From Arcobacter sp. (GTDB lineage: Bacteria; Campylobacterota; Campylobacteria; Campylobacterales; Arcobacteraceae): a stretch of DNA of 49,286 nt. The notes beneath the pieces were generated by a model. The model did not search any database. It was not told the origin of the DNA and was given only the letters and a program-made list of their open reading frames with translations. A program made the position numbers and the translations under genes. Shown here piece after piece: positions 8,865 to 17,315 of the stretch. The stretch spans positions 1 through 49,286 of the forward strand of contig DQSS01000354.1 in the NCBI GenBank assembly GCA_015663165.1. The letters are read 5' to 3'. How positions within the stretch are numbered: position 1 is the stretch's first letter; every line of letters starts with the position of its first letter.

Positions 8865-9518
8865 TTAAAATATTGAACCAAAAGAACCAACAATCTTACC
8901 TAAGATATTTATCTCATCTTTTCTTACTACTTGGATAGGATATTCTTTATTATCCGAAATAATATCAAGTTGCCCATCTATTCTTTTTTGAATTCTTTTT
9001 ACAAATAAACCATTCTCATTTACAAAAGCATAAATACCATCTTTACTTACGTCATATTTTGTTTTATCAAGAAAAATAATATTTCCACTGTTAAGTGTAG
9101 GTTCCATACTATCTCCTGTAACATTTATAGCTTCAATATTTTTCATATTTTGTTCACCACCTAACATATTTGTAAAGTATGGTGGAACTTCAAGTTTCTC
9201 ATAATCTTCATCTCCATCATATGCACCACCACCAGCACTTACACTTACACTAGGAAAATACTTAATCCAATACTTATCTGTACTATCTATAAGACTACTT
9301 GGGTCTTGTCCATATAAAAGCCAATTTATTGATATCTTCTTTAAAGCACAAAAATCTAAAATATTAGCAAATGGTATTTTATTTCTTTGTTTGATAGTTG
9401 CAAAATTTGCTTGAGTTATATCTAAAGCACTTGCAACATCTTTATCAAATATTTTCTTATCATTTTCACTGCTTAGTACATCTTTTAACTTTTCAATTAT
9501 ATTTAAAACATCCATCAT
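8865..9518 (-). CDS. S24 family (LexA/CI-like) transcriptional repressor
   Basis: 217-aa repressor. An N-terminal CI-type helix-turn-helix domain (about 1-70, with DVASALDITQANF and INWLLYGQ) is joined to a C-terminal S24 peptidase-like domain. The Ser-Lys dyad is visible: Ser in GDSMEPTL (about 137) and Lys in LFVKRI (about 174). SVSAGGG near 91-98 is the likely hinge with an Ala-Gly cleavage site. Such proteins repress prophage or stress genes and self-cleave with RecA. No phage structural genes occur nearby, so this is a chromosomal regulator or phage relic. Inverted repeats upstream suggest autoregulation. Confidence 0.87.
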   Translation of the reverse strand: MMDVLNIIEKLKDVLSSENDKKIFDKDVASALDITQANFATIKQRNKIPFANILDFCALKKISINWLLYGQDPSSLIDSTDKYWIKYFPSVSVSAGGGAYDGDEDYEKLEVPPYFTNMLGGEQNMKNIEAINVTGDSMEPTLNSGNIIFLDKTKYDVSKDGIYAFVNENGLFVKRIQKRIDGQLDIISDNKEYPIQVVRKDEINILGKIVGSFGSIF

Positions 9519-9533
9519 TTTCTATCCTTTTTA

Positions 9534-9545
9534 TTTCATATGAAA
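9534..9545. promoter_or_regulatory. Palindrome TTTCATATGAAA upstream of the S24 repressor
   Basis: A perfect 12-bp palindrome lies 16 nt before the repressor start, just upstream of its ribosome site. Its position suits an autoregulatory operator for a dimeric CI-like repressor, though AT-rich DNA produces such palindromes by chance. Confidence 0.4.
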
Positions 9546-9561
9546 ATATTATAACATAAAA

Positions 9562-9609
9562 TATTGCAAAATGACATATTTTTAGTATAAATTATTTATT
9601 TATGCAATA
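9562..9609. repeat. Spaced inverted repeat TATTGCA ... TGCAATA
   Basis: Heptamers TATTGCA (9562-9568) and TGCAATA (9603-9609) form an inverted repeat with a 34-nt spacer between the repressor gene and the divergent small ORF. They contain scarce G/C bases and flank the likely promoters, so they are candidate repressor half-sites. Confidence 0.35.
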
Positions 9610-9641
9610 CTTCTTCAATAAAAAAGCAAAAAGGATATAAA

Positions 9642-9737
9642 ATGGAAAAATCAATCAAACTTTTAAATAACAAATTCACAACTCTATCAAATAACTTTGA
9701 TGTGTTAATATGTAAGATTGCAGACATAATTTTATAA
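9642..9737 (+). CDS. Possible 31-aa small protein divergent from the S24 repressor
   Basis: A short ORF (MEKSIKLLNNKF..., ending ...CKIADIIL) preceded by AAAAAGGATATAAA, a ribosome site as good as those of its neighbours. It is amphipathic, has one Cys, and shows no recognised domain. It lies head-to-head with the repressor, where a repressor-controlled gene would sit. It may be an expressed microprotein, a Cro-like remnant or chance; length alone cannot decide. Confidence 0.35.
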   Translation: MEKSIKLLNNKFTTLSNNFDVLICKIADIIL

Positions 9738-9820
9738 TTTCTAACAAAACTAATACTTACTAAAGCATTATTTCTATAAAATTTGGAAATTACATTTTAA
9801 ATGAATAAATAAGGTATTAA
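9738..9820 (+). promoter_or_regulatory. Leader region before the oad operon
   Basis: A TATAAT hexamer at 9733-9738 overlaps the stop of the 31-aa ORF and is the best -10 candidate for oadG-oadA-oadB-pckA. AAGG lies 8 nt before the oadG ATG. Nothing else was recognised. Confidence 0.35.
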
Positions 9821-10072
9821 ATGGAAGAAGTAAATTTAATTAACGAAGCATTTAAATTCATGGCTTTAGGTATGGGAATTGTATTCTTATTCTTAATAGT
9901 TATGATTTTTGCTTTAAAATTACAAGCGAAGCTTATAGCAAAGTTTTTCCCTGAAGAGGTAAAAAAATCTGACAATTCGAAACATTTACAATCTAATGTA
10001 AATAACGAAGACCAAGTAACAGCTGCAATCACAGCTGCTATCATACATCATAATAATAACACAAAAGGTTAA
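9821..10072 (+). CDS. oadG: Oxaloacetate decarboxylase gamma chain (OadG)
   Basis: Small membrane-anchor subunit of the sodium-pumping oxaloacetate decarboxylase. The 83-aa product has one N-terminal membrane helix (GMGIVFLFLIVMIFAL) followed by a short hydrophilic cytoplasmic tail, the expected layout. OadG holds the alpha and beta subunits together and contributes a metal site. The tail ends with HHNNN-type residues, as is common in this family. oadA starts 6 nt after the stop, supporting one operon. Confidence 0.82.
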   Translation: MEEVNLINEAFKFMALGMGIVFLFLIVMIFALKLQAKLIAKFFPEEVKKSDNSKHLQSNVNNEDQVTAAITAAIIHHNNNTKG

Positions 10073-10078
10073 TCAAAT

Positions 10079-11872
10079 ATGGCAAAAAAATTTATTGATA
10101 TAATGGATACAACTTTCAGAGACGGATTCCAATCTGTTTTTGGTGGTAGAGTTCTAATGAATGACTTCTTTCCAGCTGTAGAAGCTGCAAAGAACGCAGG
10201 AATAACACACTTTGAATTTGGTGGTGGAGCTAGATTCCAGTCACTTTATTTCTATTTACAAGAAGATGCATTTGCAATGATGGATAAATTTAGATCTATT
10301 GTTGGTCCTGATGCTAACTTACAAACTCTTTCAAGAGGTATAAATACTGTAATGTTAGACACAGGTTCAAGAGAGTTAGTTGATCTACATGCAAAAATGT
10401 TTGCAAAGCATGGTACAACAACTATTAGAAACTTTGATGCTCTTAACGATGTTAGAAACTTAGAGTATTCAGCACAATGTATCAGAAACCATGGTTTAAA
10501 ACATGAAGCAGTTGTAACTATGATGGATTTACCACCAGGTTGTGAAGGTGCACATGATGTAGCATTTTATGAGAAGACTTTAAGAGGAATATTAGATTCT
10601 GGTTTACCATATGATTCTATTTGTTTTAAAGATGCAAGTGGAACTGCAAATCCTCATAAGATTCATGAAACAATTAAAATGGCAAGAAAGTTATTAGGTG
10701 ATGATACTCATATTAGACTTCATACACATGAAACTGCTGGTGTTAGTGTAGCTGCATATTTAGCTGCACTTGATGCAGGTGCAGACGGTATTGATTTAGC
10801 TGCTAGTCCTGTAAGTGGTGGAACATCTCAACCAGATATTCTTACACTTTTACACGCTACTAAAGGTATGAACTATGACCTTGGTGGATTAGAAGTATCT
10901 AAAATATTAACTTATGAAGAAACTTTAAAAGATTGTTTAAGTGACTATATGATGCCACCTGAAGCAACACAAGTTTCTGCACTTATTCCATTCTCTCCTA
11001 TGCCAGGTGGAGCTTTAACAGCAAACACTCAAATGATGAGAGATGATAATACTTTAGATAAATTCCCTGAAGTTATTAAAGCTATGCAAGAAGTTGTAGA
11101 AAAAGGTGGTTTCGGAACTTCTGTTACTCCTGTATCTCAATTTTATTGGCAACAAGCATACGCAAATGTTATGTTTGGACCTTGGAAGCAAATTGCTCCA
11201 GGTTATGGAAAAATGGTTCTTGGATACTTTGGTACTACACCAACAACTCCAAACCAAGAGATTATAGATTTAGCTTCTAAAAAGTTAAAACTAGAGCCAA
11301 CTAATGAAAATCCTTTAGATATCGCAGATAAAGATCCAAGAAAATCTTTAGCAGCATGGAAAGAAAGATTAGAAATAGAAGGTTTAGCGACAAGTGATGA
11401 AAATATATTTATCGCAGCAGCTTGTGAAGAAAAAGGTATTGCATTCTTAAAAGGTGATTCACCTTTAAGTATTAGAAAAATTAGTGAAGAAGAAACTGAA
11501 GAAAAAGGAAACAATGAAATGGCAGATGGTAATTATACAGTAGTAGTAGATGGTAAGAAATTTAGTGTTCAAGTAGCTCAAGGTGATGTTGAAATTCAAG
11601 TTGCTCCAAGTGCAACTCCTGCAGCTGTAGCTCCAGTTGCATCTCCTGCCACATCTGGAGGAACTGAAGTTGGTGCTAGTGTAAATGGTAGTGTATGGAA
11701 AATGTTAGTACATGTTGGCGATAAAGTTGAAAAAGGTCAAGTAGTATCAATACTTGAAGCTATGAAAATGGAAATTGATATTGAAGCACCATGTGCTGGA
11801 ACAGTTAGTGCAGTACCTGCAAAACCAAATGATGCCGTTGAAGAGGGTCAAACTTTAGTCGTAATTAGCTAA
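10079..11872 (+). CDS. oadA: Oxaloacetate decarboxylase alpha / carboxyltransferase-biotin carrier subunit
   Basis: 597-aa two-domain protein. The N-terminal carboxyltransferase TIM barrel (DTTFRDGFQS, CFKDASG with the catalytic Lys, and LHTHETAG with metal-binding His) transfers CO2 from oxaloacetate to biotin. After an Ala/Pro-rich linker (ATPAAVAPVASPA) a C-terminal biotinyl domain carries EAMKMEI, with the biotinylated Lys near 563. The sequence type is close to what is called PycB in Campylobacter, so a role as pyruvate carboxylase B subunit must be considered. OadG and OadB immediately flanking favour the sodium-pump decarboxylase. No biotin carboxylase subunit (PycA) is in the window. 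Confidence 0.9.
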   Translation: MAKKFIDIMDTTFRDGFQSVFGGRVLMNDFFPAVEAAKNAGITHFEFGGGARFQSLYFYLQEDAFAMMDKFRSIVGPDANLQTLSRGINTVMLDTGSRELVDLHAKMFAKHGTTTIRNFDALNDVRNLEYSAQCIRNHGLKHEAVVTMMDLPPGCEGAHDVAFYEKTLRGILDSGLPYDSICFKDASGTANPHKIHETIKMARKLLGDDTHIRLHTHETAGVSVAAYLAALDAGADGIDLAASPVSGGTSQPDILTLLHATKGMNYDLGGLEVSKILTYEETLKDCLSDYMMPPEATQVSALIPFSPMPGGALTANTQMMRDDNTLDKFPEVIKAMQEVVEKGGFGTSVTPVSQFYWQQAYANVMFGPWKQIAPGYGKMVLGYFGTTPTTPNQEIIDLASKKLKLEPTNENPLDIADKDPRKSLAAWKERLEIEGLATSDENIFIAAACEEKGIAFLKGDSPLSIRKISEEETEEKGNNEMADGNYTVVVDGKKFSVQVAQGDVEIQVAPSATPAAVAPVASPATSGGTEVGASVNGSVWKMLVHVGDKVEKGQVVSILEAMKMEIDIEAPCAGTVSAVPAKPNDAVEEGQTLVVIS

Positions 11873-11896
11873 ATATAAAATATTTTGGAGAAATCA

Positions 11897-13219
11897 ATGA
11901 ACAAAAAAATAATTATATCTTTATTAATTATGTTTTTTAGTGCTTTTGCATTTAATTTAAATGCGTCTGCTGTGCAAGCAACAGAAGCACAAACTGAAAA
12001 AAAAGAGTACGAATCTAAGACATTGAGTGAACTTATTGATTCATTCTATGCAACTACTGGTATTAACGCTATTGTTAATCCAAGTGATGACGTAATGACA
12101 TCTGAACCAAATGCAAAAGATATCAGACATATGACAACTTTTGAACAAACTTGGGGAAGAATCATAATGTTTATACTTGTTGGTATATTGTTTTACTTAG
12201 CAATTGCTAAAAACTTTGAACCATTATTATTGTTACCTATTGCTTTTGGTGGTTTATTAGCCAATATTCCTTTAGCAAATATGGGTGGAGAGCATGGTAT
12301 GCTTGGTATTATTTATAATATGGGTATAGCCAACGAATTCTTCCCACTTCTGATATTTATGGGTGTTGGAGCTATGACTGACTTTACACCTTTACTTGCA
12401 AACCCTAAAACAGCTCTCCTTGGTGGAGCTGCACAATTTGGAATCTTTGGTTCTTTAGTTGGTGCGGTTGCTATTGGATTTAGTTTACAAGATGCAAGTG
12501 CTATATCTATCATTGGTGGGGCTGATGGTCCTACATCAATCTTTATTGCAAATAGACTAGCTCCTGAGATGCTTGGTGCTATTGCTGTTGCTGCTTATTC
12601 TTATATGGCTTTGGTTCCTGTAATTCAACCTCCAATTATGAAGGCACTTACAACTGAAGCTGAGAGAAGAATCAGAATGCCTAAACTTAGAAAAGTTCAT
12701 AAATTAGAAAAATTATTTTTACCAATTCTTATTTTAATGATGGCTATTTTAGTTTTACCTGAGTCTACTCCACTTATTGGTGCTTTTGCATTTGGTAACT
12801 TCTTACAACAATCTGGTGTTGTTGATAGACTTACTGATACTATGCAAAATTCACTTATCAATGTTGTAACTATATTCTTGGGTCTAGGAGTTGGTTCTAA
12901 ACTAGCTGCTGATAAATTCCTTGTATTAGATACAATGGGAATCATGGTAATTGGTCTTCTTGCATTCTCAGCTGGTACAGCTGCTGGTGTTATTATGGCT
13001 AAAATTATGAATAAACTTAGTCCTGCTGATCAGCAAATCAATCCACTAATTGGAGCTGCAGGAGTTTCTGCAGTTCCTATGAGTGCTAGAGTTGTTAGTA
13101 AAGTAGGTCAAGAATATGATAAATCAAATATATTATTAATGCATGCAATGGGTCCAAATGTTGCGGGTGTTATTGGTTCAGCTGTTGCAGCTGGTGTATT
13201 GTTATCAATATTTAAATAG
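11897..13219 (+). CDS. oadB: Sodium-translocating decarboxylase beta subunit (OadB)
   Basis: Membrane subunit that decarboxylates carboxybiotin and exports Na+. I place the start at ATG 11897, not the TTG at 11885 used by the ORF track, because TTTTGGAG then lies 6 nt upstream; this gives 440 aa. A signal-like hydrophobic N-terminus ([15 protein letters not shown]) precedes an extra N-terminal stretch, then about nine membrane helices. Family motifs visible include [10 protein letters not shown], which holds the sodium-site Asp, and [14 protein letters not shown] near the C-terminus. It sits 24 nt after oadA and is followed by pckA. Confidence 0.92.
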   Translation: MNKKIIISLLIMFFSAFAFNLNASAVQATEAQTEKKEYESKTLSELIDSFYATTGINAIVNPSDDVMTSEPNAKDIRHMTTFEQTWGRIIMFILVGILFYLAIAKNFEPLLLLPIAFGGLLANIPLANMGGEHGMLGIIYNMGIANEFFPLLIFMGVGAMTDFTPLLANPKTALLGGAAQFGIFGSLVGAVAIGFSLQDASAISIIGGADGPTSIFIANRLAPEMLGAIAVAAYSYMALVPVIQPPIMKALTTEAERRIRMPKLRKVHKLEKLFLPILILMMAILVLPESTPLIGAFAFGNFLQQSGVVDRLTDTMQNSLINVVTIFLGLGVGSKLAADKFLVLDTMGIMVIGLLAFSAGTAAGVIMAKIMNKLSPADQQINPLIGAAGVSAVPMSARVVSKVGQEYDKSNILLMHAMGPNVAGVIGSAVAAGVLLSIFK

Positions 13220-13240
13220 AAAATTTAGGAAGAAAAAATT

Positions 13241-14818
13241 ATGTCTGATATTAAAAACTCACTTGGTTTAGAAAATGTAGGAGAGGTTTATTTAAACCTT
13301 GACGTTGATACTTTAATAGATCACGCTGTAGAAAATGAAGGAGCTAAAATAAGCTCTGCTGGTGCTTTGATGATTGATACTGGTATATTTACTGGGAGAA
13401 GCCCAAAAGATAAGTATTTTGTAAATGCTGATCCTTCAAATAAATACATCGCTTGGGGTGATGTAAATGCAAAAATTGATGCTGATACTTATAAGTCATT
13501 ACTTTTAAATTCAAAAAAGCAATTAGACGGTAAAGATTTATATGTAACTGATGTATATTGTGGTTCAAGTATAAACAGTAGAAAATCTGTAAGATTTATT
13601 ACTGAAATTGCATGGCAAGCACATTTTATTAAAAATATGTTTATTGTTCCACCTGATTCTGATTTAGAAAACTTTACACCTGATTTTACAGTTTACAATT
13701 CTTGTAAAACTACAAATAAAGATTGGAAAGCTCAAGGTTTACATTCTGAAGTTTATGTTGCATTTGATGTAGAAGCAAACGAATGTGTTATTGGTGGTAC
13801 TTGGTACGCTGGTGAGATGAAAAAAGGTATTTTCTCTATGATGAATTACTGGCTTCCTTTAGATGGGAAGATGGCAATGCATTGTTCTGCAAATGTTGGA
13901 GCGTCTGGAGATACTGCACTTTTCTTTGGACTATCTGGTACAGGAAAAACTACACTTTCAACTGACCCAAAAAGAGCTCTTATAGGTGATGACGAACATG
14001 GTTGGGATGATGATGGAGTATTTAACTTTGAAGGTGGTTGTTACGCAAAAGTAATCAATCTTGATGCTTCAAGTGAACCTGAAATATTTGCAGCTATTAA
14101 AAAAGGTGCTATTTTAGAAAATGTAGTTTCAGATGATGAAGGCAATGTTGATTATAATGATGGTTCTAAAACAGAAAATACAAGAGTTTCTTATCCAATA
14201 GACCATATTGAAAATATTCAAGAAGGTAGTATTGCTGGACATCCAACAAATATTATTTTCTTAAGTGCTGATGCATTTGGTGTATTACCTCCTGTAGCAA
14301 AACTTACAAATGAACAAGCTATGTATTACTTTTTAAGTGGTTATACTGCTAAAGTTGCGGGAACTGAAAGAGGAGTAAAAGAACCTACTGCTACTTTCTC
14401 TGCATGTTTTGGTGAGGCATTCTTACCTTTACATCCAACAGACTATGCAAAACTTCTTGGTGAAAAAATCAATAAGCACAATGTAAATGTTTACCTTGTA
14501 AATACAGGTTGGACTGGTGGTGCTTATGGAACTGGTACAAGAATGAGTATTAAAAATACAAGAGCTTGTATAAATGGTATCTTAGATGGTAACATCAACG
14601 ATAGTCAATTTGAAACATTAGATACATTTAACCTAGCTATTCCTAAAACTTTAGCTGGTGTTGATACTGAAGTTTTAAATCCTAAAAATACTTGGCAAGA
14701 TAAAAAAGCTTATGAAGAAGCTTCTGATAAACTTGCTGCTATGTATGTAGAAAACTTTAAAAAATACTTAACAGAGGACAGTGACTTTGATTTTACAGCT
14801 GCTGGACCACAAATTTAA
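13241..14818 (+). CDS. pckA: Phosphoenolpyruvate carboxykinase (ATP)
   Basis: Cytoplasmic enzyme interconverting oxaloacetate plus ATP with PEP plus CO2, usually the committed step of gluconeogenesis. The 525-aa length fits the ATP-dependent family. Motifs seen are GRSPKDKY, the kinase loop [11 protein letters not shown], the metal/ATP segment IGDDEHGW, and [16 protein letters not shown] lies 11 nt before the ATG. It is last in the oadGAB-pckA run, so oxaloacetate use is grouped genetically, and it ends at a clear terminator. Confidence 0.97.
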   Translation: MSDIKNSLGLENVGEVYLNLDVDTLIDHAVENEGAKISSAGALMIDTGIFTGRSPKDKYFVNADPSNKYIAWGDVNAKIDADTYKSLLLNSKKQLDGKDLYVTDVYCGSSINSRKSVRFITEIAWQAHFIKNMFIVPPDSDLENFTPDFTVYNSCKTTNKDWKAQGLHSEVYVAFDVEANECVIGGTWYAGEMKKGIFSMMNYWLPLDGKMAMHCSANVGASGDTALFFGLSGTGKTTLSTDPKRALIGDDEHGWDDDGVFNFEGGCYAKVINLDASSEPEIFAAIKKGAILENVVSDDEGNVDYNDGSKTENTRVSYPIDHIENIQEGSIAGHPTNIIFLSADAFGVLPPVAKLTNEQAMYYFLSGYTAKVAGTERGVKEPTATFSACFGEAFLPLHPTDYAKLLGEKINKHNVNVYLVNTGWTGGAYGTGTRMSIKNTRACINGILDGNINDSQFETLDTFNLAIPKTLAGVDTEVLNPKNTWQDKKAYEEASDKLAAMYVENFKKYLTEDSDFDFTAAGPQI

Positions 14819-14838
14819 GTACAATTAGTAAATAATTT

Positions 14839-14874
14839 AAAAAGGTAATAGAATTATTTCTATTACCTTTTTTT
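14839..14874 (+). terminator. Rho-independent terminator after pckA
   Basis: Perfect 15-bp stem AAAAAGGTAATAGAA / TTCTATTACCTTTTT with a TTAT loop and a following T-run, 20 nt after the pckA stop. It closes the oadGAB-pckA transcription unit. Confidence 0.9.
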
Positions 14875-14908
14875 ATTTTATAACTAAACAAACCATTTAG
14901 GAAATACA

Positions 14909-15403
14909 ATGAAAATAATAGACTTTATAGATGAAGTTAAATTTAACTGTTCAGAAATAGCATATCTAAGTACATATCATATTTTAAACAAAATATACGA
15001 TGATGTTGAAACACAAGAAGAAAATAAAGAAATACTTTTAGATATTTTAGAAAATTATTCTTTAGTATTACAATATCTAAACGACTATGCAGGACCAATA
15101 TATAGAAGACACAATTCATCTACAAAAAAAATATATGACGAGCTTTCTTCTTACTTTGGTTTTGATACAGATAACAAATATACATTTGAACATATTGTAA
15201 AAAAGCTAAAAACTCAAACTCCAAGTTTAATTATGAGTTTAGAAGATGATGAGATAAAACTACAAACAATAGAAAACTTTGAGGAAAAATTAGAAGTTCT
15301 TACTTCATCAAAATATTATACTCAAAATAAAAATGATTTAGAAGAAAAGATAAATAAACTACAAAAAAATATATCGCTAGTAAGAAGAGCATCAAATTTT
15401 TAA
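14909..15403 (+). CDS. Helical 164-aa protein of unknown function
   Basis: Not recognised. The product is hydrophilic, Glu/Lys/Asn-rich and predicted helical, with YAGPIYRRHNSSTKK as its most distinctive segment and a basic, probably coiled-coil C-terminus (EEKINKLQKNISLVRRASNF). No signal peptide or membrane helix. AGGAAATACA precedes the ATG. It starts a four-gene plus-strand run (this gene, a lipoprotein, a radical SAM protein and a zinc-ribbon protein) with overlaps throughout, so a shared transcript is likely. Confidence 0.75.
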   Translation: MKIIDFIDEVKFNCSEIAYLSTYHILNKIYDDVETQEENKEILLDILENYSLVLQYLNDYAGPIYRRHNSSTKKIYDELSSYFGFDTDNKYTFEHIVKKLKTQTPSLIMSLEDDEIKLQTIENFEEKLEVLTSSKYYTQNKNDLEEKINKLQKNISLVRRASNF

Positions 15404-15419
15404 ATTTGCTTTTCTTTTT

Positions 15420-15797
15420 TTGATACTTATCTTTTTTACTTCATGTATAAAAGATGATTATATTACACAAACTTACGATAAAGACTTAGTAAAAGAACAA
15501 TTTACCTGTCTAAAACTACATTTAAGCCCCTATTCTTCTAAAACTATTAATACAGCTAAGTCATTGTATACTTTCAACGATAATTGCCAAAATACACTAG
15601 AGATTAAATATAAATCAAAAATTGCTTGTAATAGTAAACACAATACAAATAAGCAATTTAATTCATTTATTCAACTTAGTATTTTAAAAGACAATAAACT
15701 TATTTATGTAGTTTATAAAGATTTAAAAGATGATGTAAATATCAATGAAGAGATAAAAAAAGGATACAAAAAATTATGTCAAACGATCAACCTTTAA
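15420..15797 (+). CDS. Small putative lipoprotein with non-standard start
   Basis: Not recognised by fold. The N-terminus LIFFTSC followed by a hydrophilic chain is lipoprotein-like, the Cys being the lipid attachment site. The TTG at 15420 leaves only eight residues before the Cys and no positive charge. Reading upstream in frame without a stop gives FKFAFLFLILIFFTSC after an ATT codon at 15396, a much better signal peptide, preceded by AAGAAGAG. ATT initiation overlapping the previous stop is therefore plausible. The 3' end overlaps the radical SAM gene by 22 nt. About 125-133 aa; function unknown. Confidence 0.6.
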   Translation: MILIFFTSCIKDDYITQTYDKDLVKEQFTCLKLHLSPYSSKTINTAKSLYTFNDNCQNTLEIKYKSKIACNSKHNTNKQFNSFIQLSILKDNKLIYVVYKDLKDDVNINEEIKKGYKKLCQTINL

Positions 15798-16708
15798 CAT
15801 TTGGTCCTGTAAATTCAAGAAGATTTGGAATAAGTTTAGGAATTGACCTTTCTCCAGATTCTAAGCAATGTAACTTTGACTGCTTATATTGTGAATTAGA
15901 AAAAGCATCAACAGTAACAAAACAAGACCAATCAATAGAAGTATCAAAATACATAAGTGAAGTACAAAATGCACTTATAAAATATCCAGAAACTCAAGTT
16001 ATAACTATAACTGCAAATGGTGAGCCTACTTTATATCCTTATTTGGATGAGTTAGTAGATGAACTAAATAAGATTAAAAAAGATAAAAAGATATTGATAC
16101 TTTCAAATGCATCTTTAATAAACGATGTAAAGATTTCTGCTATCTTACAAAAAATAGATATAGTAAAACTATCTATGGATTGTGCAAGTAAAGAGTGCTT
16201 TAAAAAACTAGATAGAATAGATAAAAACATAAATCATCTTGATATTCTTGATGGTCTTATCAGATTTTCAAAAGACTTTAAAAATGAATTTGTACTTGAA
16301 GTATTATTTGTAGATACAATAAACAACAAAGAAACAGAAATCAATGCAATATATAAACTTCTATGTACATTACATCCATCAAGAGTAGATATAGGCACTA
16401 TAGACAGACCACCAGCATATGATGTAAAGCCTATATCATACAATGAACTACAAAGTATTGCATATACTATGGAAGGACTTAATATATCGATTGCTCATAA
16501 AACAAAAACAAAACTAGATAAGTTTTTAGAAAAAAATGAGCTTTTAAACTTACTAGATAAAAGACCGCAAACAAAAGAAGATATTGAAAACCTTTTAAAT
16601 GATGAGTCAAAAATAATATTTGAAGACTTAGTAAAAAACAACTTTATAACAACAAAAAACCAAGCAGGAGTAATTTTCTATGGAAGAAACAAATCTAAAA
16701 AAGTGTAG
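15776..16708 (+). CDS. Radical SAM protein (COG0731/Wyosine-synthase-like)
   Basis: 310-aa radical SAM enzyme. The 4Fe-4S binding CNFDCLYC (C-x3-C-x2-C) follows the opening FGPVNSRRFGISLGIDL, which is typical of the COG0731 group related to TYW1. Downstream ITANGEPTLY matches the SAM-binding GGEP region. The C-terminal part (RPQTKEDIENLL) looks like a small winged-helix region. Archaeal TYW1 makes wybutosine precursors in tRNA, but bacteria lack that pathway, so the substrate here is unknown. It is embedded between the lipoprotein and the 56-aa zinc-ribbon gene, overlapping both. Confidence 0.82.
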   Translation: MSNDQPLTFGPVNSRRFGISLGIDLSPDSKQCNFDCLYCELEKASTVTKQDQSIEVSKYISEVQNALIKYPETQVITITANGEPTLYPYLDELVDELNKIKKDKKILILSNASLINDVKISAILQKIDIVKLSMDCASKECFKKLDRIDKNINHLDILDGLIRFSKDFKNEFVLEVLFVDTINNKETEINAIYKLLCTLHPSRVDIGTIDRPPAYDVKPISYNELQSIAYTMEGLNISIAHKTKTKLDKFLEKNELLNLLDKRPQTKEDIENLLNDESKIIFEDLVKNNFITTKNQAGVIFYGRNKSKKV

Positions 16709-16850
16709 AAACTGTACGTACGACGTAAAAAAAGGTATCAGAAGATGCCCATATTGTGGAATAGTAAATCCATCTGTAGATATAAAAGATGTATTTCAAA
16801 TGATATTTATAGTTGTATTAGTTATGGGAATATACACATATTTCCAATAA
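16680..16850 (+). CDS. 56-aa zinc-ribbon, single-pass membrane protein
   Basis: Too short for the ORF track but well supported. It starts at ATG 16680 inside the end of the radical SAM gene (29-nt overlap) and ends at TAA 16848-16850. The sequence holds KCRNC and RCPYCG, a four-Cys zinc ribbon, followed by one hydrophobic helix (MIFIVVLVMGIYTYF) at the C-terminus. That gives a cytoplasmic zinc finger anchored in the membrane. The close overlap suggests translational coupling with the radical SAM protein. Function unknown. Confidence 0.7.
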   Translation: MEETNLKKCRNCTYDVKKGIRRCPYCGIVNPSVDIKDVFQMIFIVVLVMGIYTYFQ

Positions 16851-16860
16851 AACATAATAC

Positions 16861-16883
16861 TAGCTTATAAATATAATAAGCTA
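16861..16883 (+). terminator. Possible weak terminator hairpin
   Basis: TAGCTTAT pairs with ATAAGCTA around a 7-nt loop, followed by TTTAATT. It sits 10 nt after the zinc-ribbon gene; the T-run is weak. Confidence 0.5.
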
Positions 16884-16918
16884 TTTAATTAAGACTAATT
16901 TTATCCTATTTAAGATAC

Positions 16919-16924
16919 TATACT
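16919..16924 (+). promoter_or_regulatory. Putative -10 box for the DUF2249-like operon
   Basis: TATACT lies 29 nt before the ATG at 16954, with AAGGAG as ribosome site between them. Confidence 0.35.
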
Positions 16925-16953
16925 CTTATAGAATTTAAATAAGGAGTTAATAA

Positions 16954-17313
16954 ATGAATTTATTACCACAAAATGCACAAGAGATTGAAGTAGTTGGAGC
17001 GACTGTTCCCTTTTATAAATATGAAGAAAATGGTGTAACTTTTATACAATTTGATTCAAGTAAAGCAGGTCATCCAGAGCCTATGATAAATGCGATGTCA
17101 GGTTTACAAACTATACAAGGTGATGAAAAACTTATCATGCTAAATAGTAAGCCACCTATGGGTCTTTTTCCTAAGATAGAAAATGAATTTGATTTTGAAC
17201 ATGAAGAGATAAAACCAGGACTTACTAGAGTTGTTTTTTCTAAAAAGGGTCAAAATACAACTGACACTAATTTTAATGATACTACTTGTGGTGGTGGGAG
17301 CTGTAGTAATTAA
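16954..17313 (+). CDS. DUF2249-like 119-aa protein with Cys-rich tail
   Basis: The central part (MSGLQTIQGDEKLIMLNSKPP and MGLFPKIEN) has the strand-helix pattern and 'P-x-x-L' centre of DUF2249 proteins, small domains often found near hemerythrin, NO-related and Fe-S genes. The C-terminus ends CGGGSCSN, two Cys in a Gly-rich tail that could hold metal or a persulfide. It has no signal peptide, so it is cytoplasmic. Start has AAGGAG 8 nt upstream. It leads a tight cluster, 2 nt before the 12-TM protein. The domain assignment is by eye and moderate. Confidence 0.65.
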   Translation: MNLLPQNAQEIEVVGATVPFYKYEENGVTFIQFDSSKAGHPEPMINAMSGLQTIQGDEKLIMLNSKPPMGLFPKIENEFDFEHEEIKPGLTRVVFSKKGQNTTDTNFNDTTCGGGSCSN

Positions 17314-17315
17314 AT

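Noticed and set aside
8865-9737. Prophage because of a CI-like repressor
   Set aside because: No integrase, structural, lysis or replication genes nearby; the flanking genes are housekeeping.
11885-11896. TTG start for oadB from the ORF track
   Set aside because: The TTG overlaps the ribosome site GGAG that correctly spaces to the ATG at 11897.
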